NCBI RefSeq assembly: GCF_005233845.1
Contig: NZ_SZQL01000006.1
Location: 218,376 to 282,375 of the forward strand
Source: Ilyomonas limi
Lineage (GTDB): Bacteria; Bacteroidota; Bacteroidia; Chitinophagales; Chitinophagaceae
Direction: 5' to 3'
DNA: 64,000 bases
Positions 26,976-36,624 of this stretch are shown here, piece by piece. The position numbers and the translations under genes are program-made. Numbering within the stretch: position 1 is the first letter of the stretch; every line of letters begins with the position of its first letter. The notes below the pieces were generated by a model. It had not been told where the DNA came from and did not search any database. It was given only the letters and a program-made list of their open reading frames with translations.

Positions 26976-28133
26976 ATGCAACTGGTTTCTAAGGCTACAT
27001 TACCACGCGTAAAACACCGTGCCGCTACCCTTGTTTACTTCTTCATGTCGGGCTTTGGCTATTCCACCTGGGCATCGCGCATACCTACTATACAGGCACA
27101 ACTGCACCTCAACGAGGCACAACTGGGCACTGCCTTGCTTGCAGCCCCCATTGGTATATTGCTGACGGTGCCTTTTACCAGCAACCTGCTCAACCGCTAC
27201 AGCAGCAAGAGCATCATGATATTCGGGGCTGTCTTTTACAATGCCGTGCTGGGTATTTTAGGGTATGTTACCCAGTTTTGGCAATTGTGGTTGGTGCTGT
27301 TTTGCTTTGGCTCTTCGCGCAATTTGCTCAACCTCAGCATGAATGCACAAGGTGTGGAAGTACAACGCCTGTACGATGAATCTATTATTACCACATTCCA
27401 TGCAGTGTGGAGCATGGCCGGTTTTGCAGGTGCAGCAGTAGGCTTTTTGTTTGTATCGTCGGGTTTGCCGTTAAAAGTGCATTTGCTTTCGGTAAGCGCC
27501 TTTTTATTATTACTCTCGATTATATTTTACCCGAATACCTATTATATAAAACCTACAGTGCAGCCGCGCAAAAAATTATTTATAATGCCCGACCGCTACC
27601 TGATGGTGTTTGCAGTAATAGCCTTTGCTTCAATGGCGTGCGAAAACGTGATGTACGACTGGAGTGGTATCTATTTTAGAAAAGCAGTAATGGCGGATAA
27701 GGAGACTGCAACAGCAGCCTTTGTATTGTATATGGTATCTATGACAACCGGGCGTTTTTTAGGTGATAGAATTGTAAATAAATTGGGCATTCTTACTATA
27801 CTGCGCTACAGTGGCTTACTGATATGTACCGGATTACTCATTGCAAGCTTGCTGCCATACACTGTTACGGCAGGTATTGGCTTTGTACTCACCGGTTTGG
27901 GTGTATCATGCATTATACCGCTGGTATTTAGCCTCGCCGGAAAATCTAAGACCATGAGCAGCGGTACGGCTATTGCATCGGTATCTACCATCAGCTATTT
28001 TGGCTTTTTGGTAGTACCGCCGGGCGTGGGTTATATAGCGCAGGCAATCGGGTTGCAATGGTCGTTTGGCATTGTTGCAGTGTTTGGTGCTGTTATTTTC
28101 GTATTGGCAACCACTATCCGGCAACAGGAATAA
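26976..28133 (+). CDS. MFS transporter (FucP-like/YbjJ-like)
   Basis: 385-residue permease with 12 membrane segments. The opening MSGFGYSTWASRIPTIQAQL is typical of the YbjJ/YeaN-like MFS group, with the conserved text LGTALLAAPIGILLTVPFTS between helices 2 and 3 and TTGRFLGDRIVNKLG in the second half. Substrate is unknown; relatives are annotated as sugar or fucose transporters. It is followed 82 nt later by mprF and may be cotranscribed with it. Confidence 0.88.
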   Translation: MQLVSKATLPRVKHRAATLVYFFMSGFGYSTWASRIPTIQAQLHLNEAQLGTALLAAPIGILLTVPFTSNLLNRYSSKSIMIFGAVFYNAVLGILGYVTQFWQLWLVLFCFGSSRNLLNLSMNAQGVEVQRLYDESIITTFHAVWSMAGFAGAAVGFLFVSSGLPLKVHLLSVSAFLLLLSIIFYPNTYYIKPTVQPRKKLFIMPDRYLMVFAVIAFASMACENVMYDWSGIYFRKAVMADKETATAAFVLYMVSMTTGRFLGDRIVNKLGILTILRYSGLLICTGLLIASLLPYTVTAGIGFVLTGLGVSCIIPLVFSLAGKSKTMSSGTAIASVSTISYFGFLVVPPGVGYIAQAIGLQWSFGIVAVFGAVIFVLATTIRQQE

Positions 28134-28215
28134 ATATGGTGATACGCGTGTAGGATACCGTGATATTCCTGCATATTCAGCTTTCATCGGCCTAATCAGT
28201 TATCCTTACAGTCTC

Positions 28216-30810
28216 ATGCAAATAACTTTTTTTAAAAATATACGCCTTCCTAAAAAGTTTTACTGGCGCGAGGTACTGGCCGTCTTTCTGCTGGTGGTGT
28301 GCATTTATTTTTTTCATCAGCAGCGCCGCGAAATAAGCCTGATTTTACCCTACCTGCATCAAGCCAGTAATAGTTGGTTGCTGCTTGCTGCGGTGGTCAC
28401 CGGCATATTTGTACTTTGTCAATCTGCCATGTATGCCTTCAGTTTCAATGCTATTAAAACACCATTTCCGTTAAGCAGTGCCATTGAGCTTTTTCTCAAA
28501 CGCAATTTTCTTTCTACTTTTTTGCCCGGTGGCGGTGTAAGTGCACTTGCGTATGTTCCTAAAAGTGTTAAACGCACCGTACCTGATAGAATGAAAATAC
28601 ACCAGGCTTCGGGCTTGTTTGGCTTTGCCGGTATTTTATCAACCTTTATTATCAGCCTTACGGTGTTGTTGCTGGCAGCAGGCGGCGGCAACAGCAAAGA
28701 CATGCAGCAAACAGCCATTGGTATGGGTGTATTAACAATATTGATTGCGTTGCTGCTGTTTGTACTATATAATATTCGTAAAGAAAAAGCATTATATCAA
28801 TGGATAAAAAACCGCTATCCTAAAACAGCACTTACTTTATTGCAGGTTACCGGTGCATCGGTAGATGGCAAGTGGTATTTACTTACCGTATTCGCTTCAA
28901 TTGGCGTGGAAGTATGCGGCATTGCGCACCTGTACATTGCTATGCTGGCCGCCGGCGTACATCCATCGTTGCAGGCAGCGGGGCTGGCGTATGTTATCTC
29001 TGTTTTGTTGATGGTGGCTTCACCGTTTTTGAGAGGTGTGGGTGCGGTGGAGTTATCCGTAGTGTATATTTTAGGACACTTTGGATATACGCCGGTAGAG
29101 GCGTTAGCGATTGCGCTTATCTATCGTGCATTTGAATTTTGGTTGCCCATGTTGTGCGGCTTGTTTTCTTTTTTGGTAAAAGGGAAAGCACTTTTTCTTC
29201 GCATTTTTCCAGCTTTTACTATCTTTTTGCTGGGCGTTGTCAATATTCTTTCGGTGCTTACGCCACCTGTTGCGCAGCGCATGAAAATGCTGCACAATTT
29301 CGTAAACGCTGCGGAAATTCATGCTTCCAATACATTGGTTATTTATATAGGCGTTGCACTCATTGTTACGGCAACATTCCTCATAAGAGGGCTGCGTAAT
29401 GCGTGGTGGCTGGCGTTTATATTTACGCTGGTATCGCTGGGCGGGCACATTACCAAAGGGCTGGATTGGGAGGAAGCAATACTTGCCCTGATAGTATTAC
29501 TTTCTTTACTTTTTTCCAGAAAACAATATACTGTCCGCACCAACCCACGGCTCATCAGCCGGGCACTTACGCTGGCTATATCCACTTTTGTAGCAGTAAT
29601 GGTATATGGTTATATTGGTTTTTATTTTTTAAAGACAAGGCATTTTGGTATTGATTTCAACAGGTACCAATCGCTGGGCTATACGCTTCGTATTTTTTTG
29701 TTGCAAAAAATTGACCTCGAGCCGCTTACCCCTTTTGCCAGCGAATTTCTAATTTCGATGTATGCGCTGGCGTTGGGTGCCTGGATTTTTTTGCTGTATG
29801 CCCTGGTAAAGCCTTACCTGAGCAAATCGTATATAAATAAAGAAACCGACAAAGCATTACAACTATTGCAAAAGTATGGCTGCTCATCGGTGGATTTTTT
29901 TAAAATAGCCAATGATAAACTGTTGTATTTCTCCAAACAATACGAAGCTTTTGTAGCTTATCGTATCGAAAACGGTTTTGCACTGGTGCTGGAAGTGCCG
30001 GTATGTGCCGAAGAAAATTTATCTGCTGTGCTCGAAGAATTTTCAGATTATTGTAACCATCTGGGATTAAAAACGGCATACTATCGTGTGGATGAAAACA
30101 GTCTTTCTTATTTTGAACAACAACGAAAAAAAAGTCTGCTCATAGGGCAGGAAGCAATTGTAGATGTTGAGCAGTTTGACCTTGCGGGAAGGGATAAAAA
30201 ATCATTGCGTAACGGGCTGAATAGCCTGCAAAAAAAAGGGTATATAACAGCAGTTTACTGCCCGCCCTATTCAACCGAACTCATGCAACAACTTAAAGCC
30301 GTATCGGACGAATGGCTGCAAGTAACCAATCGCACCGAAATGATTTTTTCACAAGGCAGTTTTGATGAAGACATCAACCTTCAGGAACTCATTATTACTA
30401 AAAATGCGGATGGCATGCCGGTTGCTTTTCTCAATATCATTCCTGATTTTGCGCCTGGTGAATGCACCTACGACCTCATACGCAAAACATCGGAGGCGCC
30501 GGGTGGCTGTATGGATGCGTTGATCATAGAACTAATAAAATATGCCAAAGAAAAAGGCTGCCGCTTTGTAAACCTTGGGCTTGCGCCCATGTCTGGATTA
30601 GAGCACGCCGATAAAACACTGGAACGGCTGATGCGCTATGCGTACGAAAAGATCCGCCGTTTTCGCCATTACCAGGGCTTGCGGGCATTTAAAGAAAAGT
30701 ATGCATCGCAATGGCTGAACAAGTATCTGGTGTATGATAATGATTTTGATTTGCTGCGCCTTCCGGCAGTGTTGAATAAAGCAATGAAACCAATAAAGCA
30801 TGATGAATAG
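28216..30810 (+). CDS. mprF: Phosphatidylglycerol lysyltransferase/flippase, MprF type
   Basis: 864-residue bifunctional membrane protein. The N-terminal part has about 14 membrane segments of the LPG synthase/flippase type (FLPGGGVSALAYVPKSVKRT, GVGAVELSVVYILGHFGYTP). The C-terminal part from about residue 530 is the cytosolic GNAT-like lysyltransferase domain: QLLQKYGCSSVDFFKIANDK, CNHLGLKTAYYRVDE, EAIVDVEQFDLAGRDKKSLR, PGGCMDALIIELIKYAKEKG, GLAPMSGLEHADKTLERLM. It transfers an aminoacyl group from tRNA to phosphatidylglycerol and flips the product, which lowers surface negative charge. The ATG at 28216 is chosen; an earlier start would overlap the MFS gene. The downstream VirJ-type gene overlaps by 11 nt. 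Confidence 0.93.
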   Translation: MQITFFKNIRLPKKFYWREVLAVFLLVVCIYFFHQQRREISLILPYLHQASNSWLLLAAVVTGIFVLCQSAMYAFSFNAIKTPFPLSSAIELFLKRNFLSTFLPGGGVSALAYVPKSVKRTVPDRMKIHQASGLFGFAGILSTFIISLTVLLLAAGGGNSKDMQQTAIGMGVLTILIALLLFVLYNIRKEKALYQWIKNRYPKTALTLLQVTGASVDGKWYLLTVFASIGVEVCGIAHLYIAMLAAGVHPSLQAAGLAYVISVLLMVASPFLRGVGAVELSVVYILGHFGYTPVEALAIALIYRAFEFWLPMLCGLFSFLVKGKALFLRIFPAFTIFLLGVVNILSVLTPPVAQRMKMLHNFVNAAEIHASNTLVIYIGVALIVTATFLIRGLRNAWWLAFIFTLVSLGGHITKGLDWEEAILALIVLLSLLFSRKQYTVRTNPRLISRALTLAISTFVAVMVYGYIGFYFLKTRHFGIDFNRYQSLGYTLRIFLLQKIDLEPLTPFASEFLISMYALALGAWIFLLYALVKPYLSKSYINKETDKALQLLQKYGCSSVDFFKIANDKLLYFSKQYEAFVAYRIENGFALVLEVPVCAEENLSAVLEEFSDYCNHLGLKTAYYRVDENSLSYFEQQRKKSLLIGQEAIVDVEQFDLAGRDKKSLRNGLNSLQKKGYITAVYCPPYSTELMQQLKAVSDEWLQVTNRTEMIFSQGSFDEDINLQELIITKNADGMPVAFLNIIPDFAPGECTYDLIRKTSEAPGGCMDALIIELIKYAKEKGCRFVNLGLAPMSGLEHADKTLERLMRYAYEKIRRFRHYQGLRAFKEKYASQWLNKYLVYDNDFDLLRLPAVLNKAMKPIKHDE

Positions 30811-31450
30811 TGTAAAAGTATTGCTGATCTTATTTCTTTTTATAAATACAAAAGTGATGGCGCAAAGTCTGCCCGTTGATACGTTTAACAGCAACGATGT
30901 ACAAAAACCACTCATTTTTTACCTGACCGGTGATGGTGGCATGAACAATTTTTCGAGATCGTTTGTAAAAGAGTGGAATAGTAAAGGTTATCCGGTGGCC
31001 GCACTCAATATAAAATCTTACTTGTGGAAAGGCAAGACGCCCGACAAGGCAGCCGCAGACATTACCGGTTTATTGCGCCGGTATATAAACGACTGGAAAC
31101 GACAAAGTGTAGTACTCATTGGTTACTCTTTAGGTGCCGATATATTACCATTTGTACAAACGCGGCTGGCTGCCGATGTAAGTAATCACGTTTCGGATGT
31201 GGTGCTCATATCTCCATCTGCTACCACCGATTTTAAAGTACACTTACTATATGGTTCGGATGGTGTAAACGTGCCTGCTGAAATTAATAAACTCACCAAA
31301 CCAACGCTTGTACTATTTGGCAATAATGAAAAAAATGTACCCGAAAAAAGTATCATTAATAAGCATGTTGCCATTTTAAAAGTGCCGGGCGATCACCATT
31401 ACAACAATGAAGTGGCTATGCTTGTACAGCAGATTACAGATAGATTGTAG
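30800..31450 (+). CDS. VirJ/AcvB-type exported alpha/beta hydrolase
   Basis: 216-residue protein with a signal peptide (residues 1-21, ending TKVMAQ) and an AcvB/VirJ domain. The family marks GDGG (residues 44-47, within YLTGDGGMNN) and the nucleophile GYSLGAD (Ser110) are visible, and the catalytic His lies in PGDHHY near residue 200. In Agrobacterium, AcvB is a periplasmic hydrolase that degrades lysyl-phosphatidylglycerol and sits next to the mprF homologue lpiA. Here the start overlaps the mprF stop by 11 nt, so the same pairing is inferred for this Bacteroidota strain. Confidence 0.88.
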   Translation: MMNSVKVLLILFLFINTKVMAQSLPVDTFNSNDVQKPLIFYLTGDGGMNNFSRSFVKEWNSKGYPVAALNIKSYLWKGKTPDKAAADITGLLRRYINDWKRQSVVLIGYSLGADILPFVQTRLAADVSNHVSDVVLISPSATTDFKVHLLYGSDGVNVPAEINKLTKPTLVLFGNNEKNVPEKSIINKHVAILKVPGDHHYNNEVAMLVQQITDRL

Positions 31451-31793
31451 CTAATGTTTAGTTGGCTAATATGTTCCTTTATAAACTGTGTTTAAATATG
31501 AAAGAATCTTTGCTTACGGCTATACAGTTTCATTCAACAAGCAAAGGATGTATAAAGCCTTTCCACAGTTATAGTTCACATTCAACCAAAAAACTTATGC
31601 TTTAAACTAACGCCTACAATGTTCAATGCCCTGTGGGCGTTGTGCTATCTTCTGCCATTTGTTAACAAAGCATTTAACAAGTTTATGTTTATTATCATTT
31701 CATAACTGCCCTTAATTTTTTTAATTTTGCTACTTGCCCTTTTGCGAACGACAAGCTTTACAAAAGGTAACTTTTAGTATTTAAAACCGAATT
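31451..31793. other. Intergenic region before the SNF2 gene
   Basis: No gene. An imperfect hairpin (AACGCCTAC 31609-31617 with GTGGGCGTT 31633-31641) may end the mprF transcript. The -7 box TAATTTTG (31722-31729) fits a promoter for the SNF2 gene, about 65 nt before its start codon. Confidence 0.4.
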
Positions 31794-34700
31794 GTGGCAT
31801 TACCCTATCTTACAAAATATATCTATAACAACGGAACGGATGAAGTGATACGCCGAGGCAAAAAAATTCATGCTATTGGTAATGTAGAACTGGTGAATGT
31901 GGACGACCTCATGGGGGCTATCACCTTCCGCGTAAAAGACGATATGTATGCAACCTACTACAAGGTGTATATAGATAAATACAAGGACGAAAAGAACCTG
32001 GCCATCCGTTGTGGCTGTCCCTATAATTTGGGTGAAATATGCAGGCACGAAGCCGCTGCCCTGTTTCAGTTGCAGGAGATGCTGGATAAAAATATGCTCG
32101 GCGAAAAGGACATTACTTACAGCCAACGGCATACGGTAATAAAGATGAAGCAACTGGAAATGAAGCTGATTAAGTTGCTTTCTTCGCCCGAATCCATTGA
32201 AAAAGCAGAAGCATTTTTAAATACTTCCAAAGCTGCCATCATCGAGGCAAAAGATGAGCGGGTTGTAGCGGAAGTAAAGCTGGACGATGGCGCCTATAGA
32301 GTAGTTATTCAAAAAAATGAGGAGCGTAACTTTGATACAAGTTGTAACTGCGATAGTGAGCATAAACATCCTTTGTGCATGCACAAGACCATTGTGTTGG
32401 TGCAATTGCTAAACAGCTACGGCGCCACTTATTTCGACCGTATCCGCAACTGGGATAAAGAAAAAAACAAACTGCTTTCGTTGTATGGCTACTCACTGGA
32501 AGATGACCTCAGCGGTAAGTTTGAGTTTACCTATAAAGACGATAAACCTTTTTTGCGCGTGCTGGATACCAGCATTAAACGGGTAATGCCAGGTGCCGTA
32601 CCTGTAAAACCCAAGCCAGTGCTGGAAAGCGTACCTGTTATGCCTGCTGAGGACGAAAGTTTAAAGAACCGTACCCGCTTAGGTATTGTTATTTCTTACA
32701 ATGCACACAACTATCCATATACACAGGTAGATGTAGTACAGGGCGAACCCAATGATGAAAATACTGGTTATTTAGGTAAAGTAGAAAAGCTGGATGTAGC
32801 GCGTTTTGTAAGTACCGAAGTGCTGGATGAAGAAGACCGTCACTTGCTGCAACAGGTGCGCAAAATTTTGAGCAGCGAAGTAAGCCGTTATCTCAACCGT
32901 AACTCACCATTTAGCGGTATTTGGGAGAATATTGTGCAGCAACACGATGATGAACTGCCCGAAGAAACACGGCAGTTGATTATTGAGTATTTACATCCGA
33001 AATATAAAAAGCTGTTTACCGATATGGCAGACAGTAATTTTACTTTCTTTTTGCCGCGCAGCAAGCCGTTGCAAACAGCCAATTTGCAGCCGGCAAATTG
33101 TTCCATTAACTTTATTACCCCCGAAATAAATGTACATTTTACAGGTACACAATACGAAATAACCTGTACGGCAAGAACACCGCTCGGCAATAAGAATGTT
33201 GCAGATAATGTGTTGTCTTCTTCGCTCTTGTTTCAGCAGGAAGACCAGTTTTATTTGTGGCAAAAACCCGAAGATGTACTGCTGGTTGAAAAGTTTTTGC
33301 CATCGGGTAAAATCGTGGCAGAGCCGCTGGAATGGAATTATACGTTACAGCATTTTATTTTGCCCTTAACCAAAGAATACAACGTCAACTTCAGCAATAT
33401 ACAGAAGGAAGAAATGCGCGACGTAAAGCCGGAAGTAAAGGTGTATTTAAAAGAAAAAGGCGATTACCTCCTGTTTCAGCCGGTGTTTACCTATCACGGG
33501 TACGATGTAAAACCTTCCGATAAAGAAAACATACTGCTGCCACAAGCCAACAGACTGTTGGTGATTCATCGCAATATGACGATGGAGCATTCTTTTGTAG
33601 ATAAGCTGAGAAATTTACATTCCAACTTTGTAATGCCAGAAAGCAATAATACGCTGGCATTGAAAGGTGCGGAGGTATTAAGGAACAACTGGTTCTTTTT
33701 ATTCATTGATGCGGTACGCGAAATGAATGTGCCGGTGTATGGTTTTGATGCACTGAAGAACTTCCGTTTTAATACAGCAAAGCCTTCTACTAAAATATAC
33801 ATCAGCAGCCATACCGATTGGTTTGATGCTAAAATTGATATTCACTTTGGCGAACAAAAAGTAACGGTAGAAGATGTAAAAAAAGCATTGGCCAACAAGC
33901 AACAATTTGTACATCTGCAGGATGGCACCTTAGGTATTTTGCCGGAGGAATGGATAAAAAAATATTCTCTGCTCTTTCGCGTGGGTGATGGCAGAACTGA
34001 TGATATTAAGCTCAGTAAATATCACTTTAGCATAATAGAAGAGCTGTATGAGCAGCGCAATGAAGAGGAATTGATATTCCAGTTGGAAAGTAAGTATGAG
34101 CATTTAAAAGAAAACCATTCTATTAGTCCTATCCCGGCGCCACTACATTTGCAAAAAATTCTGCGTCCTTATCAAACCTCGGGCTATCAGTGGCTCAACT
34201 ATTTGCACGATGTGCAGTGGGGTGGCATTTTAGCCGATGATATGGGTTTAGGTAAAACATTGCAAACGCTTACTTTTTTACATTATCTCAAAGAAAAACA
34301 AGGTCATTTAAAAGCACTGGTGGTTTGCCCAACGACGCTGATGTTTAACTGGGAAAATGAAATAAAAAAATTTACGCCTACGCTTACGTATTATACGCAT
34401 CATGGCAGCCTGCGTATGAAAGATACCTTGCATAAAACAAAAAGCGACATTATCATCACAACTTATGGAACGTTGCGCAGCGACATTAAACAATTTGTAG
34501 AAGTGCCGTTTGATTATGTGATTCTTGATGAAAGCCAGGCTATAAAAAATCCATCCAGCAAAGTAACGAAAGCTGTTTGTCTGCTGCGCGCCAAAAGTCG
34601 TTTGTGCCTTAGTGGTACGCCGTTGCAAAACAATACATTTGATATTTATGCGCAGATGAATTTCTTAAATCCCGGCATGTTAGGCAGCATGGATCATTTT

Positions 34701-35549
34701 AAAAATGAGTTTGCGGTGCCCATTGATAAGTTTGGCGAAAAAGAGCAAAAAGAACATTTGCGCAAACTGTTATATCCGTTCATTCTCCGCCGCACCAAAG
34801 AGCAGGTAGCTAAAGATCTACCGGAAAAACAGGAGATGATTTTGTTTTGCGAAATGGGCGACGAACAACGCGCCATTTATGATGCTTACCGCAACGATTA
34901 CCGCGATAAAATACTCGGCGTGGTAGAAGCGCAGGGCATACACAAATCACAGTTGTCTATACTGCAAGGCTTAATGAAATTGCGGCAGATCTGCGACAGC
35001 CCGGCTATCATTAAAGAGGAAGAGCAATATCCTAATGTATCAGTAAAGCTGGAAGAGCTGGCAAGAGAAATCACCGAAAACATAGGCAACCATAAAGCAT
35101 TGGTGTTCTCTCAATTTTTAGGTATGCTGGCGCTGATAAAAGATAAACTGAAAGAGCTGGAAGTGCCATTTGAATACTTCGATGGCAGCACATCAACAAG
35201 CGAGCGCGAGCGCGCCATCAACCGCTTTCAAAATGATGATGAATGTAGAGTATTTCTTATTTCATTAAAGGCTGGTGGCGTTGGTCTCAACCTTACTGCT
35301 GCTGATTATGTCTATATCGTTGATCCGTGGTGGAATCCTGCTGTAGAGCAACAAGCGATTGACCGTACGCATCGTATTGGTCAAACCAAAAACATCTTTG
35401 CGTACCGCATGATTTGTAAGGACACCGTAGAAGATAAAATACTGCAATTACAGGAACGCAAACGCGCTTTGGCAGCCGACCTCATAACCGATGACACAAC
35501 ATTTGTGAAGAGCCTTACGAAGGAAGATATTGAGTACTTATTTAGTTAA
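31794..35549 (+). CDS. SNF2-family helicase with two SWIM zinc fingers
   Basis: 1251-residue Swi2/Snf2 ATPase, probably a double-stranded DNA translocase. Two SWIM zinc fingers, CxC...CxH, are seen: Cys73, Cys75, Cys83, His85 and Cys184, Cys186, Cys195, His197. A middle region of about 500 residues has no recognised domain. The SNF2 motor follows: motif I ADDMGLGKTLQT, motif II VILDESQ, motif III SGTPLQN, and the C-terminal helicase motifs VFLISLKAGGVGLNLTAADY and RTHRIGQTKNIFAYRMI. The start is GTG at 31794. Function in bacteria is not settled; relatives are linked to recombination and transcription recycling. Confidence 0.93.
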   Translation: MALPYLTKYIYNNGTDEVIRRGKKIHAIGNVELVNVDDLMGAITFRVKDDMYATYYKVYIDKYKDEKNLAIRCGCPYNLGEICRHEAAALFQLQEMLDKNMLGEKDITYSQRHTVIKMKQLEMKLIKLLSSPESIEKAEAFLNTSKAAIIEAKDERVVAEVKLDDGAYRVVIQKNEERNFDTSCNCDSEHKHPLCMHKTIVLVQLLNSYGATYFDRIRNWDKEKNKLLSLYGYSLEDDLSGKFEFTYKDDKPFLRVLDTSIKRVMPGAVPVKPKPVLESVPVMPAEDESLKNRTRLGIVISYNAHNYPYTQVDVVQGEPNDENTGYLGKVEKLDVARFVSTEVLDEEDRHLLQQVRKILSSEVSRYLNRNSPFSGIWENIVQQHDDELPEETRQLIIEYLHPKYKKLFTDMADSNFTFFLPRSKPLQTANLQPANCSINFITPEINVHFTGTQYEITCTARTPLGNKNVADNVLSSSLLFQQEDQFYLWQKPEDVLLVEKFLPSGKIVAEPLEWNYTLQHFILPLTKEYNVNFSNIQKEEMRDVKPEVKVYLKEKGDYLLFQPVFTYHGYDVKPSDKENILLPQANRLLVIHRNMTMEHSFVDKLRNLHSNFVMPESNNTLALKGAEVLRNNWFFLFIDAVREMNVPVYGFDALKNFRFNTAKPSTKIYISSHTDWFDAKIDIHFGEQKVTVEDVKKALANKQQFVHLQDGTLGILPEEWIKKYSLLFRVGDGRTDDIKLSKYHFSIIEELYEQRNEEELIFQLESKYEHLKENHSISPIPAPLHLQKILRPYQTSGYQWLNYLHDVQWGGILADDMGLGKTLQTLTFLHYLKEKQGHLKALVVCPTTLMFNWENEIKKFTPTLTYYTHHGSLRMKDTLHKTKSDIIITTYGTLRSDIKQFVEVPFDYVILDESQAIKNPSSKVTKAVCLLRAKSRLCLSGTPLQNNTFDIYAQMNFLNPGMLGSMDHFKNEFAVPIDKFGEKEQKEHLRKLLYPFILRRTKEQVAKDLPEKQEMILFCEMGDEQRAIYDAYRNDYRDKILGVVEAQGIHKSQLSILQGLMKLRQICDSPAIIKEEEQYPNVSVKLEELAREITENIGNHKALVFSQFLGMLALIKDKLKELEVPFEYFDGSTSTSERERAINRFQNDDECRVFLISLKAGGVGLNLTAADYVYIVDPWWNPAVEQQAIDRTHRIGQTKNIFAYRMICKDTVEDKILQLQERKRALAADLITDDTTFVKSLTKEDIEYLFS

Positions 35550-36099
35550 CCATTTTTATAACCGGTATCATATGGATGTTTTACTGATAATACTGATGAA
35601 GTAGAATATTGGCTACGAAATTGGTGAGCGTTTCGGTGCTTTTTACGTCAGTGCGGTTGGCAGCGAAGCATTCTGAGGATAGTTGTAAATCATTATGGAT
35701 GGCTTACTTTGAACTTTGTAGTAGTTGTTCAATGCTGCAGATTTATTTTGATTTTACTACAAAGCACAGATTGTTTCGCTGCCGCCTGTAATGACGTTCA
35801 AATTGTGTTCCTCTGTGGTTCAAAAAATATATCTATTTAATTTCCAGGTTCACAATTACCATTTATCATTCACAACAGCACCTGTATCATCACCATACAT
35901 TTTTTGTTCGCTTTCGTTACACTCTCAATGGCATTAAGAAAGTGTAAACATTTTATACTGTTTGGTAATTTGCCATTTATCCATATCCTGTTTCCGCTCA
36001 TCCTTCAAAACAGGCATTTTGTATTGCTTTTTCAAATCTGTTGGCATATGCGGTACGTTGTTGAAAGTATAGATAGCATCAAGTTTAAAAACAAATTGT
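35550..36099. other. Intergenic region without a supported gene
   Basis: Only short frames, with no conserved motif or promoter in a sensible position. The text around 35640-35800 is fairly balanced in composition and may be old coding sequence beyond recognition. Confidence 0.4.
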
Positions 36100-36534
36100 A
36101 TGAAAAAGCTATCTATATTTTTACCAATCCTGTTTGTAGTAACATTGGTATTTGCAAACAGATTGTTCTCGGGCAGCGACTCAAAGCTGGTGAATAAAGA
36201 AGTTGACCTCGCCATATTTACTGATAATAATTACGACTATGCAGCTTATGATAGCTCGCTGGCGCAAGTGGAAATAACCGTGCAAAGAGTAAGTGGCAAT
36301 GCATCTTATACAGCATTTACCAAAACATACGATGCCATGCAGTTGAAGCAGTATGCAACCGAAAAAAATGCACTTACCGAAAAAATGAATATACAAGCGG
36401 TAAAAGATGACAAAGAAATACTGGTTGTAACATATGCCATTGCGTACAATACCAAAGGGAGTAAGCTTATTATTGAAAGAAAAGAAGTGATAGGCAGAGG
36501 GGAAGTGCAAAAAAAGATTGACGTAGTTATATAA
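36100..36534 (+). CDS. Small exported protein of unknown function
   Basis: 144 residues with an N-terminal hydrophobic signal (KKLSIFLPILFVVTLVFANR). The mature part has beta-strand rich text (QVEITVQRVSGNASYTAFTK, ILVVTYAIAYNTKGSKLIIE), and no domain is recognised. A strong intrinsic terminator follows 20 nt after the stop, so it is a complete single-gene unit. Confidence 0.7.
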   Translation: MKKLSIFLPILFVVTLVFANRLFSGSDSKLVNKEVDLAIFTDNNYDYAAYDSSLAQVEITVQRVSGNASYTAFTKTYDAMQLKQYATEKNALTEKMNIQAVKDDKEILVVTYAIAYNTKGSKLIIERKEVIGRGEVQKKIDVVI

Positions 36535-36553
36535 GAGAAGTAAGATGGGTTGT

Positions 36554-36592
36554 AAGCGTACATCACAAATCTTTGTTGATGTACGCTTTTTT
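36554..36592 (+). terminator. Intrinsic terminator
   Basis: 12-bp perfect stem (AAGCGTACATCA, 36554-36565, paired with 36577-36588), an 11-nt loop and a T-run to 36592. It closes the upstream unknown gene. Confidence 0.85.
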
Positions 36593-36624
36593 ATGGTACT
36601 CTACTTATGTTGTATCTTTCACCT

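Noticed and set aside
28066..28215. Upstream extension of the MprF-type gene
   Set aside because: It would overlap the MFS gene by 68 nt and add 50 residues without similarity to the family; ATG 28216 fits better.
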